Notes: generated by a model not told the origin, from the letters alone. A stretch of 64,000 bases of DNA from Flavobacterium sp. (GCA_029946065.1 JAQSDU010000011.1:1-64000); one strand, 5' to 3'. Numbered from the stretch's first letter, positions 14,012 to 23,774 are shown. Numbers and translations: made by a program.

Positions 14012-14451
14012 AAAAATTCATGTTTAAGAGGTTACTATTCATTTAGATTACTGTTGGCGCAATAAGGTTGGTTTAGTAATTTTAAATCAATAGCTACACG
14101 AATTTTAAGTTATTTTTATGAATATAAAAACTGTGCCAAAAAAAGTTTAAGGTTTAAAGTTGTGAGAAAAAGTTTAAAGTTTAGCGTTGTTCTATAGTAA
14201 TGTGTGATTTTTGTTTAAAAGAAACCAAAAGATTAACAAAATTTACTGGATTTCCGTACTAAAATAATTCCGGATTTTCGTAGGGAATACTTCCATTGTC
14301 CCCTTCCCTTGAAATGAAAATACAAATTTTCCGGAACATGATCTTACGGAAAAACCATACTTTTTCTTAAAATTCATTTTACACATTTTTTTAGGACAAC
14401 GTTAAAGTTTAAAGTTGCTCGGCTTAACAGAATTTCTGTCAGACCTTAAAC
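14012..14451. other. intergenic region without recognised gene
   Basis: 440 bases, AT-rich. It contains several near-repeats of AGTTTAAAGTTT and no frame with coding character. The promoter of the DUF4349 gene must lie near its right side, but no convincing TAnnTTTG box is seen. No tRNA or stable RNA fold is evident. Confidence 0.5.
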
Positions 14452-15747
14452 CTAAAACCCCTCCGACTGCAGCAAGCGAATTTTTAAAGCCATATACTGC
14501 AATTGTAGGACGTTTTTTAATAAATCATATTCCGAAGTCAGCAATTGGTTTTTCACGGAAGTATAAATAACTGCGTCGATAGTGCCATTGGAGAATTTTG
14601 CCTGCGTTGTAGTGAACGATAATTGGGCGTATCGCAATGTGCTTTGAAGATTTTGAGACAACTGCTCGAATTGTTCTTTTTTCGTGGTTTCGAGTTTAAT
14701 TTGCTGTTCAATTTTTAATTGTTCTTGTTCCGAGATCAGTTTTGTTTGCTGCGATTCGATTTTAGAGGCAATAATTTGTTTTTTATTGCGAAAACCGTTA
14801 AAAACGGGAACGTTCAATTGCAATCCGATAGCATGATTTTTATTATTGCCGATTTGTGTATGAAACGGTGTCACCTCAATTCCGGGTTGATTGATTGGCG
14901 CTGTATAGAAAGAATTCAAGCTGTAAAATCCAGAAACACTAGGCAGGTTTGCCGAACGCAAAATGGCGATATCCTTACGGCTACTTTCATAAGCAATTTT
15001 TGCGTAGGCGATTTTAGGATTATAAAAATTATTTTTAACTGTCTGATTTTGAGTTGATAGGTATTCTTGTAGAACAATTTCAGCAAGATTTTCAGGCTCA
15101 AAATACATCAATTGAAACAATTGTAATTTCTGAATTTCAAAAGACTGTTCCGCTTCTTTTAGTCGTTTTTCATCTTGTGAGAATCCGAGTTGCATATCAT
15201 ATAGATCGCTTTTTGGCTTGCTGCCAATTTGGGTCTCTTTTTCGATGCGATGCAAATTGAACGCCGAATTTTCAAGTTGTTTTTTCTGAATTTTCAATAG
15301 TTCCTGCGCAAATAAAGCGTCAAAATATTTTTCAAGCAGTAGCATTTTATAGTCATATTCAACAACTTCCTTATCGGCTTTTGCCAATTCAATATTTATT
15401 TTTTCTTTTTGAGAAGTCGCCAGATTACTGAAATTTAGGATATTCATACTGGCATTCAGGTTAAAGCTGTCAAACTGTAAATCAGAGCTCACGCGGTTGT
15501 TTGTTTCCGGATCGATCGTAGAACCGAAGTTGTAGCTGTGGTTGCTTGTTAAACTTACTGTCGGCAACACATCTAATAGCAGATTTGTATTTGATTTTCT
15601 CGTCTTTTTAATTTCTAATTGTTTGATTTTTAGTTCTATATTGTTCTCCATCGCCACTGAAAGGCATCTTTGCAACGACCAAGAATTGTCTTGGCCATTG
15701 GCAAAAATGGAAATGCAAAAAAGCGATACAAGAATTAACCTATTCAT
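14452..15747 (-). CDS. TolC-family outer membrane efflux protein
   Basis: A 431-residue outer membrane channel subunit. The start at 15747 gives a clean signal peptide, MNRLILVSLFCISIFANG. The longer frame lies inside the upstream gene and is not used. Two TolC repeats are visible: SLQRCLSVAMENNIELKIKQ with a coiled-coil helix pair, then KIAYAKIAYESSRKDIAILR and the matching second half. Its start overlaps the permease stop by eight bases. It completes a tripartite exporter with the permease, ATPase and adaptor encoded just upstream. Confidence 0.87.
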   Translation of the reverse strand: MNRLILVSLFCISIFANGQDNSWSLQRCLSVAMENNIELKIKQLEIKKTRKSNTNLLLDVLPTVSLTSNHSYNFGSTIDPETNNRVSSDLQFDSFNLNASMNILNFSNLATSQKEKINIELAKADKEVVEYDYKMLLLEKYFDALFAQELLKIQKKQLENSAFNLHRIEKETQIGSKPKSDLYDMQLGFSQDEKRLKEAEQSFEIQKLQLFQLMYFEPENLAEIVLQEYLSTQNQTVKNNFYNPKIAYAKIAYESSRKDIAILRSANLPSVSGFYSLNSFYTAPINQPGIEVTPFHTQIGNNKNHAIGLQLNVPVFNGFRNKKQIIASKIESQQTKLISEQEQLKIEQQIKLETTKKEQFEQLSQNLQSTLRYAQLSFTTTQAKFSNGTIDAVIYTSVKNQLLTSEYDLLKNVLQLQYMALKIRLLQSEGF

Positions 15748-18169
15748 ACTTAAGATATTTGAGCACTTCAACTTGGGTTGCTTGATAAGCTCTTGAAAGC
15801 ACAACTATCAATGTTAGTAGCATTAAGGCAAAAAAACCAATTCCAAATGGCAAAAACGTAATATCAATACGGTATGCAAAATTCTGCAGCCATTTGTCCA
15901 ATAAGAAATACACCGGGAAAATTGCAGCTGCAAAACCAATAATGCAGAAAATGATGTATTGTTTAGAAAGGGATTTCAATAAAACCTGCGTTTCGGCACC
16001 AAGTGTTTTTCGTATGGCGATTTCTTTCATACGGCGTTCAATCGAGTAGGAGGCAAGCGCAAATAAGCCAAACAAAGCAATCATAATCACGACGACATTG
16101 AGCAACGAAAACAGGTTTTTCTGGTTCGTATAGGCTTCATAAGTACGTGCGTAACTTTTGTCGAGGAAATCATATTCAAACGGGTAGTCAGCATCGACAT
16201 TCTTGCCCCAGAATTTTTCGATTGCCAAAATGGTCTTTTCAATATGTTTCGGATTTACTTTAACATAAATATGGTGTGTATTGAAAATCATCCAATCGAC
16301 TGTTTTATAGTTAAAGAAAACCATTGGCGGAATGGCATCTTGTGGACCGGCATTGTGAAAATCCTTTACGATGCCCACTATGGTCAGTTGCTTGTCGTTC
16401 CACGGAATCACTTTACCAACTACATTTTTCTCGTGCATCATTTTTGCTGCCGTTTCATTTACCAGTACCGAATTGATGCTGTCGGTCGCGAATTTTTCGG
16501 ATAAATTGCGACCTTTTACAATAGTGACGCCCAACATGTTCAGCATACTGAAATCGACGCCCATATTCTGTGATTGTATTGTTTGTCCATGATATTCAAA
16601 ACTAGAAGACGAAAAACTGGAATTACTGCCGAGAGAAAAAGAACCGGTACCAACTTGATCAATTCCGTCGATTTTGAGCAATTCTCTGCGGATTGTTGTA
16701 TATCGTTCCAACAGTCGCACCTTAATGCCTTCTTCCCTAAAATTATACGGATTCCGATAAGCAATTTTTAAGATTTGGTTCCCTTTAAACCCCAAATCTT
16801 TGTTGGCCAGATAATTAATTTGTTCGTAAACGATATACGAGCCAATCATAAAAAATGAAGCGATCGCAAACTGAAAAACCAGCATGCCATTCCGCAACCA
16901 GATACCGCTTTTACTGCGTCCGAAATTGCCTTTGAGCACCTTTAGCGTTTCAAAGCGGGAAACATAAATCGCTGGAAAAATACCTGCAATAGCTACTACG
17001 ACTGCAAAAATTATAACCAATTCTAAATAAAACTGACTGCTGTGTATGACCAATTCTTTTTGCAAAAAGGCATTGTAATAGGGCAAAGCAATCTCAACAA
17101 TTACCAATGACAAAAGAATAGCGAAAAGTGTTGTCAGCACCGTTTCAAAAACAAACTGGTAAACAATATTTGCTCTTGATGCACCGATAATTTTTCTTAT
17201 TCCTACTTCCTTAGCGCGTTTCAATGCATTTGCGGTTGCCAAGTTGACATAATTTGCAATCGAAAGAATTAAAATAAGTACCGACAATCCCACCATGATC
17301 ATCAGGAATTGAAAATTGCCTTGTCCTTCAGGATAACTATTGGAGCGCGAATGGAGTCTTGCAGTTGCTAAAGGCTCCAAATAACTGAGGCTTTTACCAT
17401 TTTTTTTGATGTAATCATCAATTGTCATTCCTTGTTGCTTGGCATCAGGTAGCATTCGGTAGGTGTAAAACAGTTTGTACATTTTCCGTTCGACAGCCGG
17501 CGCATCATCAGGGTTTTTAAGTTTTAGAAAGAGATTAAAATTAAAATTATTCCAGGAGTCGCGGTTTTCTTCTAAATACGGACTTATGTTATTGACGACA
17601 ATCTCAGGCGCAACCGATGATTTCCCCGGAATATTATACACGCCATTCACTACTATTGTCTTTTCGCCATAAATTAACGATTTACCCATGGGATTTTCAT
17701 TACCAAAAAGGCGTTGTGCAGTTTTCTCTGAAATGGCACAATACAATTCCTTGTCCAATGCCGACTTGGCATTTCCTTTTATAAAATGGAACGGGAAAAA
17801 TGAAAAGAATGTGCTTTGTGCGCTGTAAATTTTTTCGATGATTTCCTTCCGACCTTTATAAATGATGATATTTCCGTCGTAGCTGTCTTGTGTATAACAA
17901 TAGGTCTCCACTTCAGGTTCATTTTTTAGCAAACGCCCCATTGGCTCTGTTGTTGCGGCCCACATCATACCTTCGCCCAGATCGCTTATCACCTGAAAAG
18001 TATTATCTTTTTCGGGATTCCAAGCGTTGTAGGCATGTTCATCATTCCAATATAAAATGGAGAAAATCAAGCCTGCGATTCCGATACTCAGCCCAAGAAT
18101 ATTGAGTGCGGTAAAAAATCGGTTGTTTCTTATTTGATATAAAAATATCCTGATCCAGTTTTTTAGCAT
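15740..18169 (-). CDS. MacB/FtsX-type ABC transporter permease
   Basis: An 809-residue permease from the start MLKNWIRIFLYQIRNN at 18169; the 12 residues before it are not family-like. It has an N-terminal transmembrane helix, a periplasmic MacB-type core domain (ILYWNDEHAYNAW), three helices with the FtsX pattern KRAKEVGIRKIIGASRANIV, then a second copy ending RRMKEIAIRKTLGAE. The duplicated two-repeat layout is typical of Bacteroidota macrolide-type exporters, which move substrates from the periplasm through TolC rather than across the inner membrane. It lies 10 bases after the ATPase gene. Confidence 0.88.
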   Translation of the reverse strand: MLKNWIRIFLYQIRNNRFFTALNILGLSIGIAGLIFSILYWNDEHAYNAWNPEKDNTFQVISDLGEGMMWAATTEPMGRLLKNEPEVETYCYTQDSYDGNIIIYKGRKEIIEKIYSAQSTFFSFFPFHFIKGNAKSALDKELYCAISEKTAQRLFGNENPMGKSLIYGEKTIVVNGVYNIPGKSSVAPEIVVNNISPYLEENRDSWNNFNFNLFLKLKNPDDAPAVERKMYKLFYTYRMLPDAKQQGMTIDDYIKKNGKSLSYLEPLATARLHSRSNSYPEGQGNFQFLMIMVGLSVLILILSIANYVNLATANALKRAKEVGIRKIIGASRANIVYQFVFETVLTTLFAILLSLVIVEIALPYYNAFLQKELVIHSSQFYLELVIIFAVVVAIAGIFPAIYVSRFETLKVLKGNFGRSKSGIWLRNGMLVFQFAIASFFMIGSYIVYEQINYLANKDLGFKGNQILKIAYRNPYNFREEGIKVRLLERYTTIRRELLKIDGIDQVGTGSFSLGSNSSFSSSSFEYHGQTIQSQNMGVDFSMLNMLGVTIVKGRNLSEKFATDSINSVLVNETAAKMMHEKNVVGKVIPWNDKQLTIVGIVKDFHNAGPQDAIPPMVFFNYKTVDWMIFNTHHIYVKVNPKHIEKTILAIEKFWGKNVDADYPFEYDFLDKSYARTYEAYTNQKNLFSLLNVVVIMIALFGLFALASYSIERRMKEIAIRKTLGAETQVLLKSLSKQYIIFCIIGFAAAIFPVYFLLDKWLQNFAYRIDITFLPFGIGFFALMLLTLIVVLSRAYQATQVEVLKYLKYE

Positions 18170-18179
18170 AATCTGATGG

Positions 18180-18884
18180 TTATGAGTTAATAACGATATC
18201 GACATTTCGGCTGTTTTCCTTTTCAGAAAGTACGATACCGTCTTTCATAAAAATGGTGCGTTGCGAAAACGATGCATCATAATCAGAGTGCGTAACCATT
18301 AGAATTGTTGCGCCGTTAGCATGCAAGTCGGTCAATAATTCCATCACTTCGTTGCCATTTTTGCTGTCAAGGTTTCCTGTTGGTTCATCGGCAAGAATGA
18401 TTTTTGGTTCATTTATAAGCGCCCTTGCTACCGCAACCCTTTGCTGTTGTCCACCGGAAAGTTGCTGTGGGTAATGCTTTAATCGATGCGAAATACCAAG
18501 ACGTTCTGCGATAGCTGCAACTTTTTTCTTTCTTTCAAACGCACCGATATTGTTGTAAATAAGTGGTAATTCGATATTATCATAAACCGAAAGCTCGTCT
18601 ATCAGGTTAAAATTCTGGAATACAAAACCGATATTTTGTTTTCTGATTTTTGATTTTTCGCTTTCGCGTAAACCATTAATTTCTTGTCCCAACAATTCAT
18701 AACTGCCCGAAGACGCGTTGTCTAACAATCCGACAATGTTGAGTAACGTTGATTTTCCGCAACCCGAAGCACCCATAATGGTCACAAAATCTCCTTGATT
18801 AATGGTTAATGAAACTTCATTGAGTGCTTTAGTTTCTACTTCGTCTGTTCGAAACTTTTTTGATAAATTTTGAATTTTAATCAT
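18180..18884 (-). CDS. MacB/LolD-type ABC transporter ATP-binding protein
   Basis: A 234-residue ATPase. Walker A GASGCGKST near residue 39, Q-loop IGFVFQNFNLI, signature LSGGQQQRVAVARAL, Walker B IILADEPTGNLDS and the switch His in MVTHS are all intact. The subfamily (LolD, MacB, FtsE) powers FtsX-like permeases by mechanotransmission. It partners with the permease encoded immediately downstream. It is the second gene of the operon that begins with the adaptor gene at 20241. Confidence 0.9.
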   Translation of the reverse strand: MIKIQNLSKKFRTDEVETKALNEVSLTINQGDFVTIMGASGCGKSTLLNIVGLLDNASSGSYELLGQEINGLRESEKSKIRKQNIGFVFQNFNLIDELSVYDNIELPLIYNNIGAFERKKKVAAIAERLGISHRLKHYPQQLSGGQQQRVAVARALINEPKIILADEPTGNLDSKNGNEVMELLTDLHANGATILMVTHSDYDASFSQRTIFMKDGIVLSEKENSRNVDIVINS

Positions 18885-19002
18885 GTTTTTTTGGGCTTTA
18901 GGCTATAAGCTTTAGGTAATAAGCAGCTTATAAAAATTAAATTGATTGATTGAACTGTTCGTTTTTTGATTGTTATTGAATTTTTGATTGAAATCGTAAT
19001 TG

Positions 19003-20241
19003 CTATTGAATATTTATAACTTCTACATTACTATAATTCTTATAGTTAGAAGTAATAACTTGCTCTCCGGGTTTAAGGCCATTAAGGATTTCAAAATACA
19101 GCGGATTTTCACGTCCGGTCTTAATTTTCCGTCGCAATGCTTTATTGCCACTTACGACAAAAATCCATTCGCCAGCCGTTTCCTGATAAAATGCACCTTT
19201 TGATAGCACAGTTGTTTTTATTTTTTCAGAAAACAGCAATCTTACCGTAAAACTCAAACCTTGTCGTAAATCAAGATTTTTTGCATCTATAAAAGTAAGT
19301 TCAACCTGAAACCTGCCGCTTTTGACTTCCGGAATAACTTTAGTAATTTCGACTTTTACGATCTGGTTTTTATAATCAATTTCGCCTTTTTGTGCGACGG
19401 CAATTTTTTCGAGATAAAATTCGTCAATATCAGCAATTAATTTGTAGCCTTTCATGACATCAATTTTTCCGATACTTTCTCCGGCGGCATAATTTTTTCC
19501 TAGAACAGGTTCAAATGAAGAAATTCTTCCTGACACCGGCGCCGTTACAAGAAAATTCTTTTTATTTTCTCGAAGCAAAGAAAGGCTTTTCTGCATTATG
19601 GCTTGCGATTGGTTCATTTGCGCAATTTGGATGCGATTGGCCGCTTTTTCTTTTTTTACGCTTTCTTGGATTATGTTTTTGCGTTCTTTTTGAAAGCGAA
19701 AATTTTCCTGCGTTTTCTCCCATTCATTTTTAGAGAGAATTTCTTCTTTATACAGTTTTTCGTTCAAATCGTATAGCGTTTTTGCATCGGCATAATCGTG
19801 ATCAATAGCAATCAGGTCTTTCATCAGATTTAATTCTTGGTTGCGCAAATCGAGTTTAGCTTTGTTCAGATTATTGATTTGTTCAATGATAGAGGTTTCT
19901 TGGGTAACATAATTCAGTTCAGTATTCGGATTGTAGAGTCTTGCCAATGGCTGTCCTTGTTGCACAAAATCGCCATTTTCGATAAAAATTTCCTTGATAG
20001 CACCGCCTTCAATGACATTCAGCAGCATCGAATTCACAGGTTCAACTTTCGCTTGAAAAATGATAAAATCTTCGAAATAATTGTTTTCAACAGTTTTTAT
20101 AGTGATTTCATTTTTGTCAATATCGAAAGCCTGCTTTTTCGTAACAGCGGCATATACAAAATAACCCACCAATAAAAAAGTGGTCAAAGCGAGTAGAAGG
20201 TACGTTTTTTTTCTATTTTTACGAGCAACGACAGTGTCCAT
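19003..20241 (-). CDS. HlyD-family periplasmic adaptor subunit
   Basis: A 412-residue membrane fusion protein. An N-terminal anchor helix (LLLALTTFLLVGYFVYAAV, about residues 15-33) precedes the barrel-sandwich half (IFIENGDFVQQGQPLARLYN), an alpha-helical hairpin with long coiled coil, the second lipoyl-like half (LVTAPVSGRISSFEPVLG) and beta-barrel and membrane-proximal domains (GLKPGEQVITSNY at the end). It links the permease to TolC. First gene of the efflux operon, divergent from the NtrC-type regulator, its probable activator. Confidence 0.88.
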   Translation of the reverse strand: MDTVVARKNRKKTYLLLALTTFLLVGYFVYAAVTKKQAFDIDKNEITIKTVENNYFEDFIIFQAKVEPVNSMLLNVIEGGAIKEIFIENGDFVQQGQPLARLYNPNTELNYVTQETSIIEQINNLNKAKLDLRNQELNLMKDLIAIDHDYADAKTLYDLNEKLYKEEILSKNEWEKTQENFRFQKERKNIIQESVKKEKAANRIQIAQMNQSQAIMQKSLSLLRENKKNFLVTAPVSGRISSFEPVLGKNYAAGESIGKIDVMKGYKLIADIDEFYLEKIAVAQKGEIDYKNQIVKVEITKVIPEVKSGRFQVELTFIDAKNLDLRQGLSFTVRLLFSEKIKTTVLSKGAFYQETAGEWIFVVSGNKALRRKIKTGRENPLYFEILNGLKPGEQVITSNYKNYSNVEVINIQ

Positions 20242-20263
20242 ATTAATTATTTTCTAAGTGTAT

Positions 20264-20279
20264 AAGGAATTTTGTGCCA
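20264..20279 (-). promoter_or_regulatory. possible sigma-54 promoter of the efflux operon
   Basis: On the minus strand, TGGCAC (the ideal -24 box) is followed after the right interval by TCCTT instead of TTGCW at -12. The position (about 23 bases before the adaptor ATG) and the divergent sigma-54-type activator gene support it; the poor -12 box does not. Tentative. Confidence 0.35.
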
Positions 20280-20340
20280 TTATTTTATAATTAATAAAGG
20301 CTTGATAATCAGTATTTTTTTAATTCATAAAAAATTGAAA

Positions 20341-20378
20341 TTGTCCGAAAATGAACACCATTTGTCCGAAAATGAACA
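20341..20378. promoter_or_regulatory. two direct copies of an enhancer-like operator
   Basis: TTGTCCGAAAATGAACA occurs twice, at 20341-20357 and 20362-20378, 21 bases apart (two helical turns). Each copy is a partial dyad, TGTCC-N6-GAACA. They lie about 65-100 bases upstream of the putative efflux promoter, the usual range for NtrC-type enhancer sites, and just before the regulator's own ATG. A related ATTATCCGAAAATAAAC is found after the kinase gene near 23085. Confidence 0.6.
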
Positions 20379-20382
20379 GCCA

Positions 20383-21729
20383 ATGAAAAAGACCAACGCC
20401 AGTATTTTAGTGATAGACGACCAGGAAGACATTTTATTCGCTTCTAAAATGGTGTTGAAGAAGCATTTTGAGTCAGTTTATACCCTGAATAATCCAAAAA
20501 ACATCATCAGTTTATTGTCAGAAAACAAGGTTGATGTGGTGCTTTTGGACATGAATTACCGCATTGGCTTTGAAGATGGGAGGGAAGGGATTTATGTTTT
20601 AAAGGAAATTCGTACTTTTTCGCCGCAGACAATCGTAATTTTAATGACTGCATTCGGCAAAGTTGAAACTGCCGTTGAAGGTTTAAAATCTGGCGCTTTT
20701 GATTATGTTTTAAAGCCTTGGGACAATGATAAATTGTTGTCTATTGTAAAAGCGGCTGTTGCCGAAAGCAGAAAGGAAATCAATAAAATTGCCGCCAAAC
20801 CAAAGCAAACGAATTATTTCATTGGGGAATCTACTGCTATAAAAAAAGCTTATGACCTTGCGGATAAAGTGGCCAAAACAGATGCGAATGTACTGATTTT
20901 AGGAGAAAATGGAACCGGAAAATTCGTTCTGGCACACCATATTCACCAAAATTCTAACCGAGAAAACCAGCCATTTATACATGTAGACTTAGGTTCATTG
21001 AATGATAATATCTTCGAGAGCGAACTTTTTGGTTATGCCAAAGGCGCCTTTACAGACGCGAAAACCGACACATCAGGACGGTTTGAATTGGCCCAAAACG
21101 GTACTATTTTCCTTGATGAAATTGGCAATGTGCCATTACAATTGCAATCAAAATTACTGCAAGTGTTACAAAATAAATCGGTTACAAGGTTAGGCGAAAG
21201 TAAGTCACGGCAACTCAATGTTAGAATTATTACTGCTACTAACATTGATCTGAATACTGAGATTGCCCATAAAAATTTCCGTGAAGATTTGTATTACCGC
21301 ATTAATACTATGGAAATTGTATTGCCTTCGCTGCGTAACAGAGTATCAGACGTTATTCCGCTCGCCAATTTTCTGCTTGAAAGGATGCTTGAAAAATATG
21401 AGCGACATTCGATCGCATTTGATGATGCAGCTTTGGTTCAAATGCAAAAGCATGCATGGAAAGGGAATATTCGAGAAATGGAAAACCGAATTGAACGCGC
21501 GGTCATATTAAATGAAAACGGTAAAATTTCAATAGCGGATCTCGATATGGAAACTATTGAAGCTGTCACGAAATCGGACTTGCAACTTTCAGATATAGAA
21601 AAGAATATAATTTTGAAAATACTGAATAAACATCATTTTAATATTAGTAAATCAGCTGATGAATTAGGACTTTCTCGAGCATCGTTATATAGGCGAATGG
21701 AAAAATACGGAATTTCAATTGACAATTAA
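20383..21729 (+). CDS. NtrC-family sigma-54-dependent response regulator
   Basis: A 448-residue regulator starting at MKKTNASILVIDD; the frame is open from 20272, but that extension translates the two operator repeats. The receiver domain has the acidic pair in VIDDQED, the phospho-Asp in VVLLDMNYR and the Lys in VLKPWD. The AAA+ domain has Walker A GENGTGKF, the sigma-54 contact motif as GAFTDA (consensus GAFTGA), Walker B GTIFLDEIGN and an arginine finger region. The FIS-type HTH ends the protein (SKSADELGLSRASLYRRMEK). Probably activates the divergent efflux operon. Two bases before the kinase gene. Confidence 0.9.
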   Translation: MKKTNASILVIDDQEDILFASKMVLKKHFESVYTLNNPKNIISLLSENKVDVVLLDMNYRIGFEDGREGIYVLKEIRTFSPQTIVILMTAFGKVETAVEGLKSGAFDYVLKPWDNDKLLSIVKAAVAESRKEINKIAAKPKQTNYFIGESTAIKKAYDLADKVAKTDANVLILGENGTGKFVLAHHIHQNSNRENQPFIHVDLGSLNDNIFESELFGYAKGAFTDAKTDTSGRFELAQNGTIFLDEIGNVPLQLQSKLLQVLQNKSVTRLGESKSRQLNVRIITATNIDLNTEIAHKNFREDLYYRINTMEIVLPSLRNRVSDVIPLANFLLERMLEKYERHSIAFDDAALVQMQKHAWKGNIREMENRIERAVILNENGKISIADLDMETIEAVTKSDLQLSDIEKNIILKILNKHHFNISKSADELGLSRASLYRRMEKYGISIDN

Positions 21730-21731
21730 CA

Positions 21732-23057
21732 ATGGTAGTAATTAGAAATATTGCAGTTGGAATAAGGTGTGTTGCCATTTTTGCTTGCATTCTGAGCACA
21801 TTTTTGTTGTATAGTAACGGACTTGTTTATACTTCTTTTTTCTTGGTTTTAGTGACGGTATTGTTGATTTTTGAATTAATTTCGATGATCAAAAATGCCT
21901 TTCAATTTTATGATAAGACGATACAGGCGATTTTGAATGATGATTTTTCTGCAGATTTTTCTAAGAATAGTACTGGCAATCATTACAAAAGCCTTTTGCT
22001 ACTTTATGAAAGATTCAAAGTGCGGCAACATGAGCAGCTTTCAAAAGATATGGTGTATCAAAATATCCTCAATAACATTGAAACAGGAATTTTAATATTG
22101 CAAAAATCGGGTAATGATTGGGATATTTTTCAGATGAACGATTATTTTTCATCGCATTTTCAGGTACCGAAAGTGTCCAAGTGGGCCTATCTACGGAAAC
22201 ATTTGCCAACGCTTTGCAACGCAATTGAAGCACGCGATTTTGGCGAAATAAAGACTTCGGTGCAGATTACTGTTGACCGTCAGGAAATGCAGACTTTTAT
22301 ACTCCAAGCCTCAAAAACCAAAACTTTTGACACTGAGTATTATATTATTTTGCTAGATTCTATCCAGAAAGTAATTGAAAAGAAAGAGAAAGAAGCGTGG
22401 TTGAACCTCATGAAAGTGATTTCGCACGAATTGATGAATTCGATTACCCCAATCCGATCGCTGACGCAGAATTTAAATGAATTGGTACAGCAGGAGTCGC
22501 TTTCTAAAGAAGATTTGGAAGATATTAGACAAAGCGTAAGTACGATCATTCACCGAAGCAATCACTTGCAGGACTTTGTCGAAAGTTATCGCAAACTCGC
22601 CATGCTGCCGTCGCCAGTAAAAGAAAGAATTGCCGTCAAGGATTTGTTTGACAGTGCGCTATTGTTGATGAAATCGATTTTGACTAAAGAAAATATAATC
22701 GTAAAAAGCAACCTCGATTGTAACCAAAATATCTTTGCAGATAAATTTCAAATGGAACAGGTGCTGATAAATCTGCTAACGAATAGCATTTATGCGCTTG
22801 ACGGCAAGTCAGAAAAGCAAATTGAAATTGCAATTGAAGTCAAAAGCAATCGCATTTTCATTAGCATTATCGATACAGGAAATGGTATTGAAAAAGAAAT
22901 TGAAGACAAGATTTTCCTACCATTTTTCACGACCAGAAAAGATGGTGCGGGTATCGGACTCACATTATCAAAAAATATTATTGAGGCGCATGGTGGCTAC
23001 TTACAATACCAATCGGAACATGCGGGTACAAAATTTGTAATTTGCCTGATAGAATAG
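21732..23057 (+). CDS. membrane-bound NtrB/NtrY-like sensor histidine kinase
   Basis: A 441-residue kinase. Two N-terminal transmembrane helices (about residues 7-28 and 34-52) with almost no periplasmic loop suggest sensing within or near the membrane. A PAS-like region follows (ILNNIETGILILQKSG). HisKA has the phospho-His in VISHELMNSITPIR near residue 230. The ATPase domain has N box LTNSIYALDG, G1 DTGNGIE, the F box FFTTRKDGAGIGLTLSKNII and a final G-rich loop. It is co-transcribed with the NtrC-type regulator, its cognate partner. Confidence 0.88.
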   Translation: MVVIRNIAVGIRCVAIFACILSTFLLYSNGLVYTSFFLVLVTVLLIFELISMIKNAFQFYDKTIQAILNDDFSADFSKNSTGNHYKSLLLLYERFKVRQHEQLSKDMVYQNILNNIETGILILQKSGNDWDIFQMNDYFSSHFQVPKVSKWAYLRKHLPTLCNAIEARDFGEIKTSVQITVDRQEMQTFILQASKTKTFDTEYYIILLDSIQKVIEKKEKEAWLNLMKVISHELMNSITPIRSLTQNLNELVQQESLSKEDLEDIRQSVSTIIHRSNHLQDFVESYRKLAMLPSPVKERIAVKDLFDSALLLMKSILTKENIIVKSNLDCNQNIFADKFQMEQVLINLLTNSIYALDGKSEKQIEIAIEVKSNRIFISIIDTGNGIEKEIEDKIFLPFFTTRKDGAGIGLTLSKNIIEAHGGYLQYQSEHAGTKFVICLIE

Positions 23058-23120
23058 TTGCTGAGCGACAATGGCTTATATAAATTATCCGAAAATAAAC
23101 CATATTTTACATGAAAATCC

Positions 23121-23150
23121 TTGCAGATATGAATTCTAGCTGTATATTTG
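23121..23150 (+). promoter_or_regulatory. tRNA-Val promoter
   Basis: TTG at 23121 and TATATTTG at 23143-23150 with 19 bases between: a near-ideal Bacteroidota promoter, 19 bases before the tRNA. Confidence 0.75.
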
Positions 23151-23168
23151 CACTCACAAAACAATTGA

Positions 23169-23243
23169 GGGCGATTAGCTCAGTTGGTTCAGAGCATCTG
23201 GTTTACACCCAGAGGGTCGGGGGTTCGAATCCCTCATCGCCCA
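23169..23243 (+). tRNA. tRNA-Val (anticodon UAC)
   Basis: 75 bases. Acceptor stem GGGCGAT/ATCGCCC with discriminator A, D-arm TTAGCTCAGTTGGTTCAGAG, anticodon loop TTTACAC on a TCTGG/CCAGA stem giving anticodon TAC (valine), variable loop, and T-arm GGGGGTTCGAATCCCTC. The CCA end is not encoded. It has a strong promoter upstream and a terminator downstream. Confidence 0.96.
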
Positions 23244-23250
23244 CAGAAAA

Positions 23251-23275
23251 CCGAAACGAGAGTTTCGGTTTTTTT
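23251..23275 (+). terminator. terminator after tRNA-Val(UAC)
   Basis: CCGAAAC and GTTTCGG arms around GAGA, followed by seven T. It starts eight bases past the tRNA. Confidence 0.88.
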
Positions 23276-23774
23276 ATTTCCAAAAAGCGTAGAAAGTTGA
23301 TTTTCGTAAGCATTTTCGAAATAAAAAAGGACAAACGGCGTTAATTTCCTCATGCCCAAAAGTTTAAATACAATTAGTTTCAAAACCCCACAAATCTTAT
23401 GGTTTATGGAGCTTTTGCTTTTTGGGGTAATTCTAAATTATTGGGTCAAATCGTGTTTATGCAAAAATTGTAGTTGCTATTTAAAGGAAAAATTATTAGG
23501 CGACGTTCAAAGCATCCTTTGTCCTATTCGAAAGTGAAGTAAAGGCTATCGTTATTTTATTCCATTTAAGCGAATTTCGTTGCTTCAAACACTTGTATAT
23601 TTATTATGTTCAAAAATATATGCAAAATGAATTTCCCAATACTGTGTCTTATAATCGGTTTACTGAATTGAAGCAAAGTAATATTTTGCCACTAAAGATG
23701 TTCTTAAAAACGTGTTGTTTAGCGAAATGCACAGCGACTTCATTTGTAGCCTCAACGCCCATTTGTTATGTATG
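23276..23774. other. intergenic region between tRNA-Val and GH31 gene
   Basis: About 500 bases. Short frames exist here (for example 23352-23537), but they lack homology-like character, start signals and neighbours in phase, so I do not call them. It contains one member of a repeat pair at 23301-23331. No terminator for the GH31 gene is obvious. Confidence 0.5.
23301..23331 (+). repeat. imperfect direct repeat flanking the GH31 gene (copy 1)
   Basis: TTTTCGTAAGCATTTTCGAA plus an A-rich tail. It is about 26/31 identical to the copy at 27064-27094 beyond the other side of the GH31 gene. Both are in the same orientation and lie next to transcription terminators. Confidence 0.5.

Noticed and set aside
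20272..20382. N-terminal extension of the NtrC-type regulator
   Set aside because: The extra 37 residues include LSENEHHLSENEQP, which is a translation of the duplicated operator. The receiver domain begins at MKKTNAS.
23352..23537. Small ORF after tRNA-Val
   Set aside because: 61 codons in AT-rich noncoding DNA without promoter, neighbours or homology-like features.
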